DNA from: an uncultured Prevotellaceae bacterium
Lineage (GTDB): Bacteria; Bacteroidota; Bacteroidia; Bacteroidales; Bacteroidaceae
Assembly: GCA_902769805.1 (NCBI GenBank)
Contig: CACXQL010000006.1
Location: forward strand, 42,414 to 106,413
DNA length: 64,000 bases
Direction: 5' to 3'
In this document: one piece after another, positions 1-7,896 of the stretch
How the letters are laid out: every line of letters starts with the position of its first letter
Position numbering within the stretch: the first letter of the stretch is position 1
Notes under the pieces: model-generated
Seen by the model: only the letters and a program-made list of their open reading frames with translations
What the model was told of the DNA's origin: nothing
The model's database searches: none
Program-made: the position numbers and the translations under genes

Positions 1-2294
1 TGGCAGGAGACCTCTCCGTGGATGTCGACAACAAAAAGAATACTGTCACAGTAAAAGACAAGAATGGCAGGAAGGTCTTCGTCGCTACCAGTCATCAGCT
101 GAGACAAGGACAGGCAACACTCACCATCACATCACCCAAGGACGAGTACCTATATGGACTTGGACAGTTCCAGGACGGCTACAGTAACATCCGGGGACTC
201 TCCCGCAGACTGACACAGGTCAATACACAGATATCCATCCCCATGATGATCTCCAGCAAGGGCTATGGACTACTCTGGAATAACTACGGACTCACGGAGT
301 TCAACCCCTCCAGCCAGTCTGTTACGCTTCAACGCGCCAACAGTCAACAGGCAGGCAATAGCCAGATTGTCAACGTCACCTCTACAGAGGGTAGCAAACA
401 GGAAGTCCGTGAACAGCATATCTATGAGGCGACACTCACTGTCAAGGAAGAGGGTGACTATGCCCTGTTGCTGGATGTCGGACAGAAGATGGCACGCCGC
501 CATCACCTCACCATCGACGGACAGACAGTCATCGAGATGCAGAACCTCTGGCTGCCGCCCACTGCCTCCGCCATCGTCCATCTGAAGAAAGGTAAGCACC
601 AGCTTAAGGCAGAGCTGTCAAGAGGCGACCAGCCTGTGGTCTTCTATCATCCTGTCAAGGATGAGACTGTCTTCCAGTCCCCCATCGCCTCCTGCGTCGA
701 CTATACTGTCTTCACTGGCTCTCCCGATGAGATCATCGCCTCCTATCGTGAACTGACTGGCAAGGCACCACTGATGCCCCGATGGGCAACAGGCTATATC
801 CACTGTCGTGAGCGGTTCCACTCACAGGATGAGATCCTGCAGACCGTTGACCGTTTCAAAAAGGAAGAGATGCCTCTTGATGTCATCGTACAGGACTGGC
901 AGTACTGGGGTAAGTACGGATGGAACTCCATGCAGTTTGACGAAGAACATTACCCTGACCCCAAACAGATGATGGACAGTCTGCATCACAGGGGTATCAG
1001 ACTGATGCTCAGCGTTTGGTCGAAGATCGACAAGAACTCCAGTGTCGGAAAAGAGATGGAGCAGCAAGGACACTATATCCCGGAGACGGACTGGATAGAC
1101 TTCTTCTCTCCTGAGGCATCCCAAGCCTATTGGCGAAACTTCAGCCAGCGACTGGTACCATTAGGTATTGATGCCTGGTGGCAGGATGCCACGGAACCAG
1201 AGAATGACGACTTGGTTGGCAGACGTGTCAACCACGGGAAATGGTCTGGGGAAAAGGTACGTAATGTATATCCGCTATTAGTCAACAAGACCGTTTATGA
1301 GGGGCTGCGGAAAGACCAGCCCCAGAAGCGTCCGATGATACTCACCCGTTGCGGATTCCCCGGCATCCAGCGCTATGGTTCTGCCCTGTGGTCTGGTGAT
1401 GTGGGTAATGACTGGGAGACCTTCCGTCGTCAGCTGACGGCTGGGTTAGGGATGCAGGCAGCAGGCATCCCCTGGTGGACCTACGATGCTGGTGGATTCT
1501 TCCGTCCCCATGACCAATACGCCAACCAAGACTATATCGAGCGGATGCTGCGATGGATAGAGACAGCGGTCTATCTGCCCCTGATGCGTGTCCATGGCTA
1601 TATGAGTAATACCGAGCCGTGGAACTATGGCAAAGAGGCACAGGATATCATCAAGGAAAACCTGATGGAGCGCTACCGCCTGCAGCCTTATATCTATACC
1701 GAGGCAGCAGCTGTCTCGTATGAGGGCTCCACCCTCATGCGTCCCCTTGTCTTCGACTTCACAGACGACAAGGATGCCCTGCAACAGAAATATGAGTATA
1801 TGTTTGGTAAGTCCTTGCTTGTAAGCCCAGTGACAGAACCGGGTGTCAGGGAATGGAAGACCTACCTGCCAAAGAACAAGACTGGATGGTATGACTATAG
1901 GACTCAGCAATACTATGCCGGAGGACAGACTGTCACCACTGCCGTTGACAAGGCACATATCCCTGTCTTCGTTCGTGGCGGTAGTATCCTGCCTCTTGCC
2001 GCCAATCCCTATGTCGCCTCCAAGTCACTGCACACTGCCCTGGGAATCCATATATATCCTGGTGCCGATGCCGTCTATACACTCTATGAGGACGATGGCT
2101 GGAGCAATGACTACGAACAGGGTTCCTGCTCACGCATCACCTTCCGTTGGGATGACAGCAAACAACAGCTGACCATTAGTCCACGGGAGGGACAGTTCAC
2201 TACGATGCCGAGGGAACGTCAGTTCGTTGTCTCACTGCCCAAGGGCGGGACAAAGACTGTTAACTATACTGGAAAACAAGTCATCATTCAATAA
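1..2294 (+). CDS. GH31 alpha-glycosidase (probable alpha-xylosidase) with PA14 insert, 5' partial
   Basis: The reading frame is open to the left edge of the window, so the N terminus and signal peptide are missing; a GTG at 18 is only an internal codon. The protein has a galactose-mutarotase-like N-terminal part, a PA14-like beta-sandwich insert (about nt 410-650) and a GH31 barrel. The GH31 nucleophile motif WWQDATEPE has its Asp codon at 1185, and the acid/base motif WSGD lies near 1390. The insert plus these motifs match the architecture known for Bacteroides xyloglucan-type alpha-xylosidases, but alpha-glucosidase activity cannot be excluded. It is followed after 41 bp by the GH10-CE1 gene with no promoter or terminator between, so it is the upstream member of a xylan operon. 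The enzyme would release terminal alpha-linked sugars from hemicellulose oligosaccharides in the periplasm. Confidence 0.88.
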   Translation, partial: AGDLSVDVDNKKNTVTVKDKNGRKVFVATSHQLRQGQATLTITSPKDEYLYGLGQFQDGYSNIRGLSRRLTQVNTQISIPMMISSKGYGLLWNNYGLTEFNPSSQSVTLQRANSQQAGNSQIVNVTSTEGSKQEVREQHIYEATLTVKEEGDYALLLDVGQKMARRHHLTIDGQTVIEMQNLWLPPTASAIVHLKKGKHQLKAELSRGDQPVVFYHPVKDETVFQSPIASCVDYTVFTGSPDEIIASYRELTGKAPLMPRWATGYIHCRERFHSQDEILQTVDRFKKEEMPLDVIVQDWQYWGKYGWNSMQFDEEHYPDPKQMMDSLHHRGIRLMLSVWSKIDKNSSVGKEMEQQGHYIPETDWIDFFSPEASQAYWRNFSQRLVPLGIDAWWQDATEPENDDLVGRRVNHGKWSGEKVRNVYPLLVNKTVYEGLRKDQPQKRPMILTRCGFPGIQRYGSALWSGDVGNDWETFRRQLTAGLGMQAAGIPWWTYDAGGFFRPHDQYANQDYIERMLRWIETAVYLPLMRVHGYMSNTEPWNYGKEAQDIIKENLMERYRLQPYIYTEAAAVSYEGSTLMRPLVFDFTDDKDALQQKYEYMFGKSLLVSPVTEPGVREWKTYLPKNKTGWYDYRTQQYYAGGQTVTTAVDKAHIPVFVRGGSILPLAANPYVASKSLHTALGIHIYPGADAVYTLYEDDGWSNDYEQGSCSRITFRWDDSKQQLTISPREGQFTTMPRERQFVVSLPKGGTKTVNYTGKQVIIQ

Positions 2295-2335
2295 AAGATA
2301 AATAACACAAAACAACTTAACATCATTTTATAACT

Positions 2336-4552
2336 ATGAGAAAATCCATTCTACTGACGATGCTGCTTACGATGGTATGCGGCATCACACATGCACAAGG
2401 GCTGAAAGATGCCTACAAAAATTACTTTAAGATTGGCGTTGCCGTCAATGTCCGTAACGTAACCATCCCCGAGCAGATGGACCTGGTGAAGAAGGAGTTC
2501 AACAGCGTCACCGCTGAGAATGACATGAAGCCGGAACCCACTGAGCCGAAAGAGGGAGAGTTCAACTGGGAGAATGCCGACAAGATTGCTAACTTCTGTC
2601 GCGCCAACGGTATCAAGATGCGCGGACACTGTCTGATGTGGCACTCACAGATTGGCAAATGGATGACAGACAGTCCTACGAAGGAGGTCTTCTACCAGCG
2701 CATGAAGAACCATATCAACGCTGTTGTCAGCCGCTATAAGGATGTGGTCTACTGCTGGGATGTCGTCAACGAGGCAATGACGGATGACAAGAATGCCATT
2801 GACCCCTACCGTCAGAGTCCGATGTACAAGCTCTGCGGTGATGAGTTCATCGCCAAGGCTTTCCAGTTTGCCCACGAGGCTGACCCGAAGGCACTGCTTT
2901 TCTACAACGACTATAACGAGTGCGACCCTGTGAAGAGCCAGCGCATCTTCAACATGGTAAAAGCCATGAAGCAGGCTGGAGTACCCATCGACGGTATCGG
3001 TATGCAGGGACACTATAACATCTACGGTCCTACCGAGAAGGAAGTGGACGATGCCCTCAGCCTTTACAAGAAGATTGTCAAGCATATCCACGTCACTGAG
3101 TTGGATATCCGTGTCAATACGGAGATGGGTGGACAGCTCCGCTTCAGCCAGGGTGGCGTGAATATCAGCGACTCTGTGAAGCAACACCTTGCCGACCAGT
3201 ATGCACGTGTCTTCAACGTATTCCGCAAGCATAAGGATGTCATCGACTGTGTGACCTTCTGGAACCTGGGTGATAAAGACTCATGGCTCGGTGCCAACAA
3301 CTATCCCCTGCCCTTCGACACAGAGTACAAGCCTAAACTCGCTTATGACGTGATCAAGAATATGCAACCAGCCAAATGGGAGCTCCCCAAGGCTCCAGCA
3401 CCCAGACCACGTCCGCAGATGCAGCGTCCTCCGTTCAATCCACAGATGGCTTTCCGCAAGGTGGATGGTGTCGCTGACGACTTCAAGCCCTCAGTGATGA
3501 ACCAGCCCGGACAGGACTATCCTCAGGTGAACTCTCAGGGTTATGTACGCTTCCGTATTGAGGCACCCGATGCCAAGGCTGTCACTGTCAGCCTCGGTCT
3601 GGGTGGACAGGGCGGCACCAAGCTGCGCCGTTTCTTCGACGGTTCCTGGATCGGTCAGACAGAAGGTCCGATGGACGAGGGCTTCCACTACTATCACCTG
3701 ACCGTTGACGGTGGTACCTTCAACGACCCAGGTACTCATAACTACTTTGGCTCCTGCCGTTGGGAGAGCGGTATTGAGATTCCTGCCAAGGACCAGGATA
3801 TCTATGCCTGCCGCGAGAATATCGCACATGGAAGCATCCAGGAGGTACTGTTCTACTCTAAGAGCCTGGGTAAGATGCAGACCGCTATGGTTTACCTGCC
3901 ACCTACATACGGACAACTCGTTGACAAGAAGGGTGCACCTGTCAAAGCTGGCGACAAGGGTATCCAGGAGCGCTATCCCGTGCTCTATCTGCAGCATGGC
4001 TGGGGTGAGAACGAGACCAGCTGGGGTAAGCAGGGTCATGCCGGACTCATCATGGACAACCTGATTGCTGACGGAAAGATCAAGCCTTTCATCATCGTGA
4101 TGGCATACGGTCTGACCAACGACTTCAAGTTCGGCACCATCGGACAGTTCACCGCCAAGGAGTTCGAGACTGTACTCATCGACGAGCTGATTCCTTATAT
4201 CGATGCCAACTTCCTGACTAAGGCAGACAAGTGGAACCGCGCAATGGCAGGTCTGTCAATGGGTGGCATGGAGACCAAGCTCATCACCCTGCGCCGTCCT
4301 GAGGTGTTCGGTTACTGGGGTCTGCTCAGCGGTGGCCAGTATGCTCCCGAGGAGATCAAGGATCCGAATGTCGTAAAGGTGATCTTCGAGAGCTGTGGCA
4401 GCAAGGAGCGTCCTGACGGCATCAACAAGTCCGTGGCTGACCTGAAGGCTGCCGGCTATAATGCCCATGGCTTTATCTCCGAGGGCACTGCTCATGAGTT
4501 CCTCACATGGAGAAGAAGTCTCTATCACATGGCTCAGCTGTTCTTTAAGTAA
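2336..4552 (+). CDS. Bifunctional GH10 endo-xylanase / CE1 feruloyl esterase
   Basis: The 738-residue protein starts with a signal peptide (residues 1-20). Residues 25-350 form a GH10 barrel with the acid/base Glu146 in WDVVNEA and the nucleophile Glu255 in HVTELDIRV. After a proline-rich linker (about 354-372), residues 395-485 resemble the CBM48-like N-domain of bacterial CE1 esterases. Residues 500-738 are a CE1 alpha/beta hydrolase with the nucleophile Ser641 in GLSMGG and a C-terminal His in GTAHEF. The same domain order is known from Prevotella ruminicola Xyn10D-Fae1A. The enzyme should cut the xylan backbone and remove ferulate from arabinose side chains. It lies in an operon between the GH31 gene and the GH8-CE15 gene (6-bp gap downstream). 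Confidence 0.93.
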   Translation: MRKSILLTMLLTMVCGITHAQGLKDAYKNYFKIGVAVNVRNVTIPEQMDLVKKEFNSVTAENDMKPEPTEPKEGEFNWENADKIANFCRANGIKMRGHCLMWHSQIGKWMTDSPTKEVFYQRMKNHINAVVSRYKDVVYCWDVVNEAMTDDKNAIDPYRQSPMYKLCGDEFIAKAFQFAHEADPKALLFYNDYNECDPVKSQRIFNMVKAMKQAGVPIDGIGMQGHYNIYGPTEKEVDDALSLYKKIVKHIHVTELDIRVNTEMGGQLRFSQGGVNISDSVKQHLADQYARVFNVFRKHKDVIDCVTFWNLGDKDSWLGANNYPLPFDTEYKPKLAYDVIKNMQPAKWELPKAPAPRPRPQMQRPPFNPQMAFRKVDGVADDFKPSVMNQPGQDYPQVNSQGYVRFRIEAPDAKAVTVSLGLGGQGGTKLRRFFDGSWIGQTEGPMDEGFHYYHLTVDGGTFNDPGTHNYFGSCRWESGIEIPAKDQDIYACRENIAHGSIQEVLFYSKSLGKMQTAMVYLPPTYGQLVDKKGAPVKAGDKGIQERYPVLYLQHGWGENETSWGKQGHAGLIMDNLIADGKIKPFIIVMAYGLTNDFKFGTIGQFTAKEFETVLIDELIPYIDANFLTKADKWNRAMAGLSMGGMETKLITLRRPEVFGYWGLLSGGQYAPEEIKDPNVVKVIFESCGSKERPDGINKSVADLKAAGYNAHGFISEGTAHEFLTWRRSLYHMAQLFFK

Positions 4553-4558
4553 GCATTT

Positions 4559-7042
4559 ATGAAGAAATCAATCATTACCATCCTCCTCCTTTCTGCCATA
4601 ACAGTCGTACAGGCTGCAGAACCTTGGCAGAAAGGAGGTTTTGAGACTCGCCAATACCGTAACCTCTTCGTTGAGATGGGTTATGCACCTGAGGCTGTCG
4701 AAGCCAGACTGCAGGAGGTGTTCAACGATGTGTTCTGCGGTCCTAACAAAGTCTATTTCGAGGTAGGCGACACGATGGGCTATATCTCAGACGTCAAGAA
4801 CCACGACGCACGAACGGAGGGTATGTCGTATGGCATGATGATCGCCGTGCAGCTGGACAAGAAGGATATCTTCGACCGTCTGTGGCGATGGAGTAAGAAA
4901 TACATGCAGCATCAGGACGGCATCCGTAAGGGATACTTCGCCTGGAGCTGTAAGACCGACGGTACACGGAACGCAGAGGGTGCTGCCTCTGACGGTGAGC
5001 TGTATTTCATCACCTCCCTGATCTTCGCCTCCAACCGCTGGGGCAATGACACAGGCATCAACTACCTGGCGGAGGCACAGCATATCCTGAACTGCATCCA
5101 ACCGAAGGAGTACGAACCAGAGGCACGACCTGGCGGCTTCGGTGGCTTTGGCGGCTTCGGTCCCCAGCAGCAAGGTCCGCAGAAGATGTATCTGATAGAC
5201 CCAGAGACACAGCTCATCACCTTCACTCCTGACGGTTTCGGACAGCGTTATACAGACCCCTCCTATCATATCCCCGCCTTCTATGAGGTATGGGCACGAT
5301 GGGCTTATGACGGACGCTCCGACTACTGGAACGAGTGTGCGGCGAAGTCACGCGCATTCCTGCATAAAGCCATCAACGAGAAGACGGGTCTGAATCCTGA
5401 TATGTGCCAGTACGACGGCTCACAATTGCAGATGTCCCGTTTCCCACAGCGTCCTGGTCAGCAGCAGGCTGCCCCACGCCGTTGGGGTAATGACAACTTC
5501 CGCTATGACTCCTGGCGTGTGCCGATGAATATCGCCCTCGACTATGAGTGGAGCTGTGCTGACCGCGAATGGCAACAGCAGTATGGAGAGAAGTTCCAGA
5601 ACTTCCTCTATAAGCAAGGTATCAACACCTTCGTCGACCAGTATCGCGTGGACGGCACCCTGCCGGAGGGTAACGAGATCCTGCAGGCTGGCGGTTTCCG
5701 CAAGCTGCGCCACTCCATCGGACTGGTAGCTACTTCCGCCGCTGCCTCCGTGATGTGCCGCCATGCGAAGAGCAAGGAGTTCGTCGATGCCCTGTGGAAT
5801 GCGAAGCACGAGCCTTTCGAGGACGGCTATTTCGATGCCTACTACGACGGACTCCTTCGCCTCTTCGCCTTCATGCACCTGAGTGGCAACTACCAGGTCA
5901 TCTTCCCACAGAACAAGATTCCCCTCGTCTATCTGGATGAGCATACCGGCAAGGGATTCCCTGCCCCTGCCATGCCTGGCTACGACCAGCTGACAGAATG
6001 CCGTGACCTGCCTGACCCTCTTGCGTGGAGCAACGGACAGGGAAAGGTCAGCAGCTTCAGTGAGTGGGAGCGCCGCCGCAGTGAGATTGCCGAGGAGATA
6101 CAGCATTACGGCATCGGCAAGAAGCCTGCCGTGGACAAGAAGAATATCAAGGCACGTATGGATGGTGACACCCTCATCGTCGACGTGACTGTCAACGGAC
6201 AGACGCTCACGCTGCGCTCTGAGATACAATACCCCAAGACAGGAAAGGCACCCTATGCCCTGATGATTGGTACCAGTATGATCAGCCTTCCTAAGCAACT
6301 CTTCGACGACCGACCCATCGCCCGTATGACCTTCCACGAGAAACAGGTCAATGACTACGGACAGTGGGGCAAGCACCATGAGAGAGGCGAGCATAACTTC
6401 GACCGTCTCTACCCTGACCTGAAGGACAATGGAGCCTACAGCGAATGGGCATGGGGACTGAGTCGCCTGCTGGACGGTCTGCAGATCTTAGGAGAGGAGC
6501 AGACGAAGATTGACATGCGCCATATCGGAGTTACTGGCTGTTCCTATGCCGGTAAGATGGCACTCTATTGTGGTGCCTTCGACGAGCGTGTAGCCCTGAC
6601 GATAGCACAGGAACCTGGCGGTGGCGGTGCTGCTGCCTGGCGTAAGTCACATGAATCCACTGAGAAGGTGGAGGACATCGACAAGACAGACTACCACTGG
6701 TTCCTCCAGAGCCAGTATGACACGTTCCGTGGTGACTCCGTCTATCGCTTGCCCTACGACCAGCATGAACTCTGTGCGATGGTATGTCCACGTGCCCTGC
6801 TGCTCATTGGCAACCCTGACTATCCATGGCTCTCCGATCCTGCCATGCTTGCCTCGGCAAAAGCTGCCCGTAAGGTATGGCAACTGTTCGGCATCGAGGA
6901 CCGCATGGGCTATTCCATCATCGGTGGTCACCCTCATTGTATGCTCCCCGAGAAGCAATACCCCGAGGTTCTTGCCTTTATCGACAAGTTCCTCTTAGGT
7001 AAGAATACAGATACGCGAGATATACAGATAGCGGTGTTCTGA
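4559..7042 (+). CDS. GH8 exo-oligoxylanase fused to CE15 glucuronoyl esterase
   Basis: Residues 1-20 are a signal peptide. Residues 25-440 are a GH8 (alpha/alpha)6 domain with the general-acid Glu87 in TEGMSYG and WSCKTDG/ASDGE motifs, closest in pattern to reducing-end xylose-releasing exo-oligoxylanases. It carries a Gly/Phe/Gln-rich insert near residues 185-205. Residues 470-820 form a second catalytic domain with the CE15 signature GCSYAGK (nucleophile Ser662), an EPGGGGAAAWR motif and a GGHPHC motif holding the likely catalytic His. CE15 enzymes cleave the ester between lignin and the 4-O-methyl-glucuronic acid of xylan. One polypeptide thus joins xylo-oligosaccharide trimming with lignin-carbohydrate ester cleavage. 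Last gene of the operon. Confidence 0.88.
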   Translation: MKKSIITILLLSAITVVQAAEPWQKGGFETRQYRNLFVEMGYAPEAVEARLQEVFNDVFCGPNKVYFEVGDTMGYISDVKNHDARTEGMSYGMMIAVQLDKKDIFDRLWRWSKKYMQHQDGIRKGYFAWSCKTDGTRNAEGAASDGELYFITSLIFASNRWGNDTGINYLAEAQHILNCIQPKEYEPEARPGGFGGFGGFGPQQQGPQKMYLIDPETQLITFTPDGFGQRYTDPSYHIPAFYEVWARWAYDGRSDYWNECAAKSRAFLHKAINEKTGLNPDMCQYDGSQLQMSRFPQRPGQQQAAPRRWGNDNFRYDSWRVPMNIALDYEWSCADREWQQQYGEKFQNFLYKQGINTFVDQYRVDGTLPEGNEILQAGGFRKLRHSIGLVATSAAASVMCRHAKSKEFVDALWNAKHEPFEDGYFDAYYDGLLRLFAFMHLSGNYQVIFPQNKIPLVYLDEHTGKGFPAPAMPGYDQLTECRDLPDPLAWSNGQGKVSSFSEWERRRSEIAEEIQHYGIGKKPAVDKKNIKARMDGDTLIVDVTVNGQTLTLRSEIQYPKTGKAPYALMIGTSMISLPKQLFDDRPIARMTFHEKQVNDYGQWGKHHERGEHNFDRLYPDLKDNGAYSEWAWGLSRLLDGLQILGEEQTKIDMRHIGVTGCSYAGKMALYCGAFDERVALTIAQEPGGGGAAAWRKSHESTEKVEDIDKTDYHWFLQSQYDTFRGDSVYRLPYDQHELCAMVCPRALLLIGNPDYPWLSDPAMLASAKAARKVWQLFGIEDRMGYSIIGGHPHCMLPEKQYPEVLAFIDKFLLGKNTDTRDIQIAVF

Positions 7043-7069
7043 CTTCCTACATAAAGTTTTTATTTTAAC

Positions 7070-7133
7070 GTCACCGTCGTCACGTCGTAACACTCACTGA
7101 CTATCAGAAGGTTGCGCATGACGACGGTGTGAC
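7070..7133. other. Imperfect inverted repeat downstream of GH8-CE15
   Basis: Arms GTCACCGTCGTCA (7070-7082) and TGACGACGGTGTGAC (7119-7133) pair except for a 2-nt bulge, around a 36-nt loop. It lies 27 bp after the stop codon and has no T-run, so it may protect the 3' end of the transcript or weakly terminate it. It precedes the 22-bp tandem array. Confidence 0.5.
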
Positions 7134-7148
7134 ATTAGCATCATTGTA

Positions 7149-7236
7149 TTTGTTCCATAGGGTGGAACACTTTGTTCCATGGGGTGGAACTCTTTGTTCC
7201 ATGCCTTGGAACATTATATTCCATGGGGTGGAACAA
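7149..7236. repeat. Four tandem 22-bp palindromic units
   Basis: Four units start at 7149, 7171, 7193 and 7215. Units 1-3 contain GTTCCA-N5-TGGAAC with perfect 6-bp arms; unit 4 has one change in the left arm (ATTCCA). The array fills the convergent junction between the GH8-CE15 gene and the leftward small gene. Every unit could form a small hairpin on either strand. Function is not known. Confidence 0.85.
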
Positions 7237-7247
7237 CTCGAAAGTCC

Positions 7248-7688
7248 TTAGTCTTGCTGGTTAAAACCTGTCTCATAGTAATCGAAGGGGTGTTCTTCGG
7301 GAGTGCCATATGCCGCAATAAACCCTTCAATGTCACGCTGTTGCTCTGGCGACAGTTTACGCTCACCTTTATCGTAGCGATAGTAACTACCCACACTACC
7401 CAGATATCTCGTGATATCATGACGCAACGACGAGCGGAGATGGCGTGGGATATTCGCATATAATTGATGGAACCCGTAAGCGAGTACTACTTGTTCATTC
7501 TTTTGGAAATACTCACATTGTCCATCATGAAGTGCTGTCGGAAAGACGGTAAGTCCCCAGTTTCGCTTCTGCGCGATTTGTTGTCCCACCGCATACCTTA
7601 GACACTCCTTGTGCATAGCACAATCATCGTTAAAACACATCAGAAAGTTACCTGTTGTCTCACTGAAAACTACTTCTTTTTCTTGCAT
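7248..7688 (-). CDS. Small cytosolic protein, DUF6078-like
   Basis: The protein has 146 residues, no signal peptide and no membrane segment. It has a Cys-containing N-terminal stretch (CFNDDCAMHKEC) that could bind a metal, followed by a helical part with aromatic and charged residues. The overall pattern resembles a Bacteroidota family of unknown function that I recall as DUF6078; this assignment is from memory only. It is monocistronic, converges on the xylan operon across the 22-bp array, and has two well-formed promoters upstream. No link with polysaccharide metabolism is visible. Confidence 0.65.
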   Translation of the reverse strand: MQEKEVVFSETTGNFLMCFNDDCAMHKECLRYAVGQQIAQKRNWGLTVFPTALHDGQCEYFQKNEQVVLAYGFHQLYANIPRHLRSSLRHDITRYLGSVGSYYRYDKGERKLSPEQQRDIEGFIAAYGTPEEHPFDYYETGFNQQD

Positions 7689-7732
7689 AGTTGACTTTTT
7701 AGTTGGTTAATTATTTTCTTTCAAATGGAATG

Positions 7733-7764
7733 CAAAGGTACGAAAAAACGAGAGAAAAGCCAAA
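7733..7764 (-). promoter_or_regulatory. Bacteroidota-type promoter, proximal copy
   Basis: On the minus strand TTTG (7764-7761), 20 nt, TACCTTTG (7740-7733). It lies 45 bp upstream of the start codon at 7688 and drives the small DUF6078-like gene. Confidence 0.8.
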
Positions 7765-7806
7765 TTTCTTTGAGCTTTTCTGAGTGCATAGTAAGTTCGG
7801 CGGAGC

Positions 7807-7838
7807 CAAAGTTACGAAAATACGAGAGGAGAAGCAAA
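7807..7838 (-). promoter_or_regulatory. Bacteroidota-type promoter, distal copy
   Basis: On the minus strand TTTG (7838-7835), 20 nt, TAACTTTG (7814-7807). Its spacer is very similar to that of the proximal promoter (both contain CTCTCGT and TTTTCG at matching places), so the promoter appears to have been duplicated 74 bp apart. Confidence 0.7.
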
Positions 7839-7840
7839 CA

Positions 7841-7876
7841 AAAAGGAAGCCGCACTATTGCGCGGCCTCCTTTTAT
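7841..7876 (-). terminator. Terminator of the left SusC/D operon
   Basis: Read on the minus strand, GGAGGCCGC pairs with GCGGCTTCC (one G-U) and is followed by a T-run. It lies 21 bp after the stop codon of the left SusD gene. The A-run on the other side could make it bidirectional. Confidence 0.8.
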
Positions 7877-7896
7877 ACATTTATAACTCTGTCGGT

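Noticed and set aside
18-20. GTG at 18 as the true start of the GH31 gene
   Set aside because: The frame continues to the window edge and no signal peptide follows the GTG; the gene is cut by the window.
5420-6394. Long antisense open frame (324 codons) opposite GH8-CE15
   Set aside because: The plus strand encodes two clear catalytic domains here; the antisense frame has no recognisable domain and reflects codon bias. The same applies to 12253-13155, 47627-48682 and 52061-52864.
7149-7236. CRISPR array
   Set aside because: Units are contiguous 22-mers without spacers, and no cas gene is in the window. The arrays at 29584 and 51180 were rejected for the same reason.
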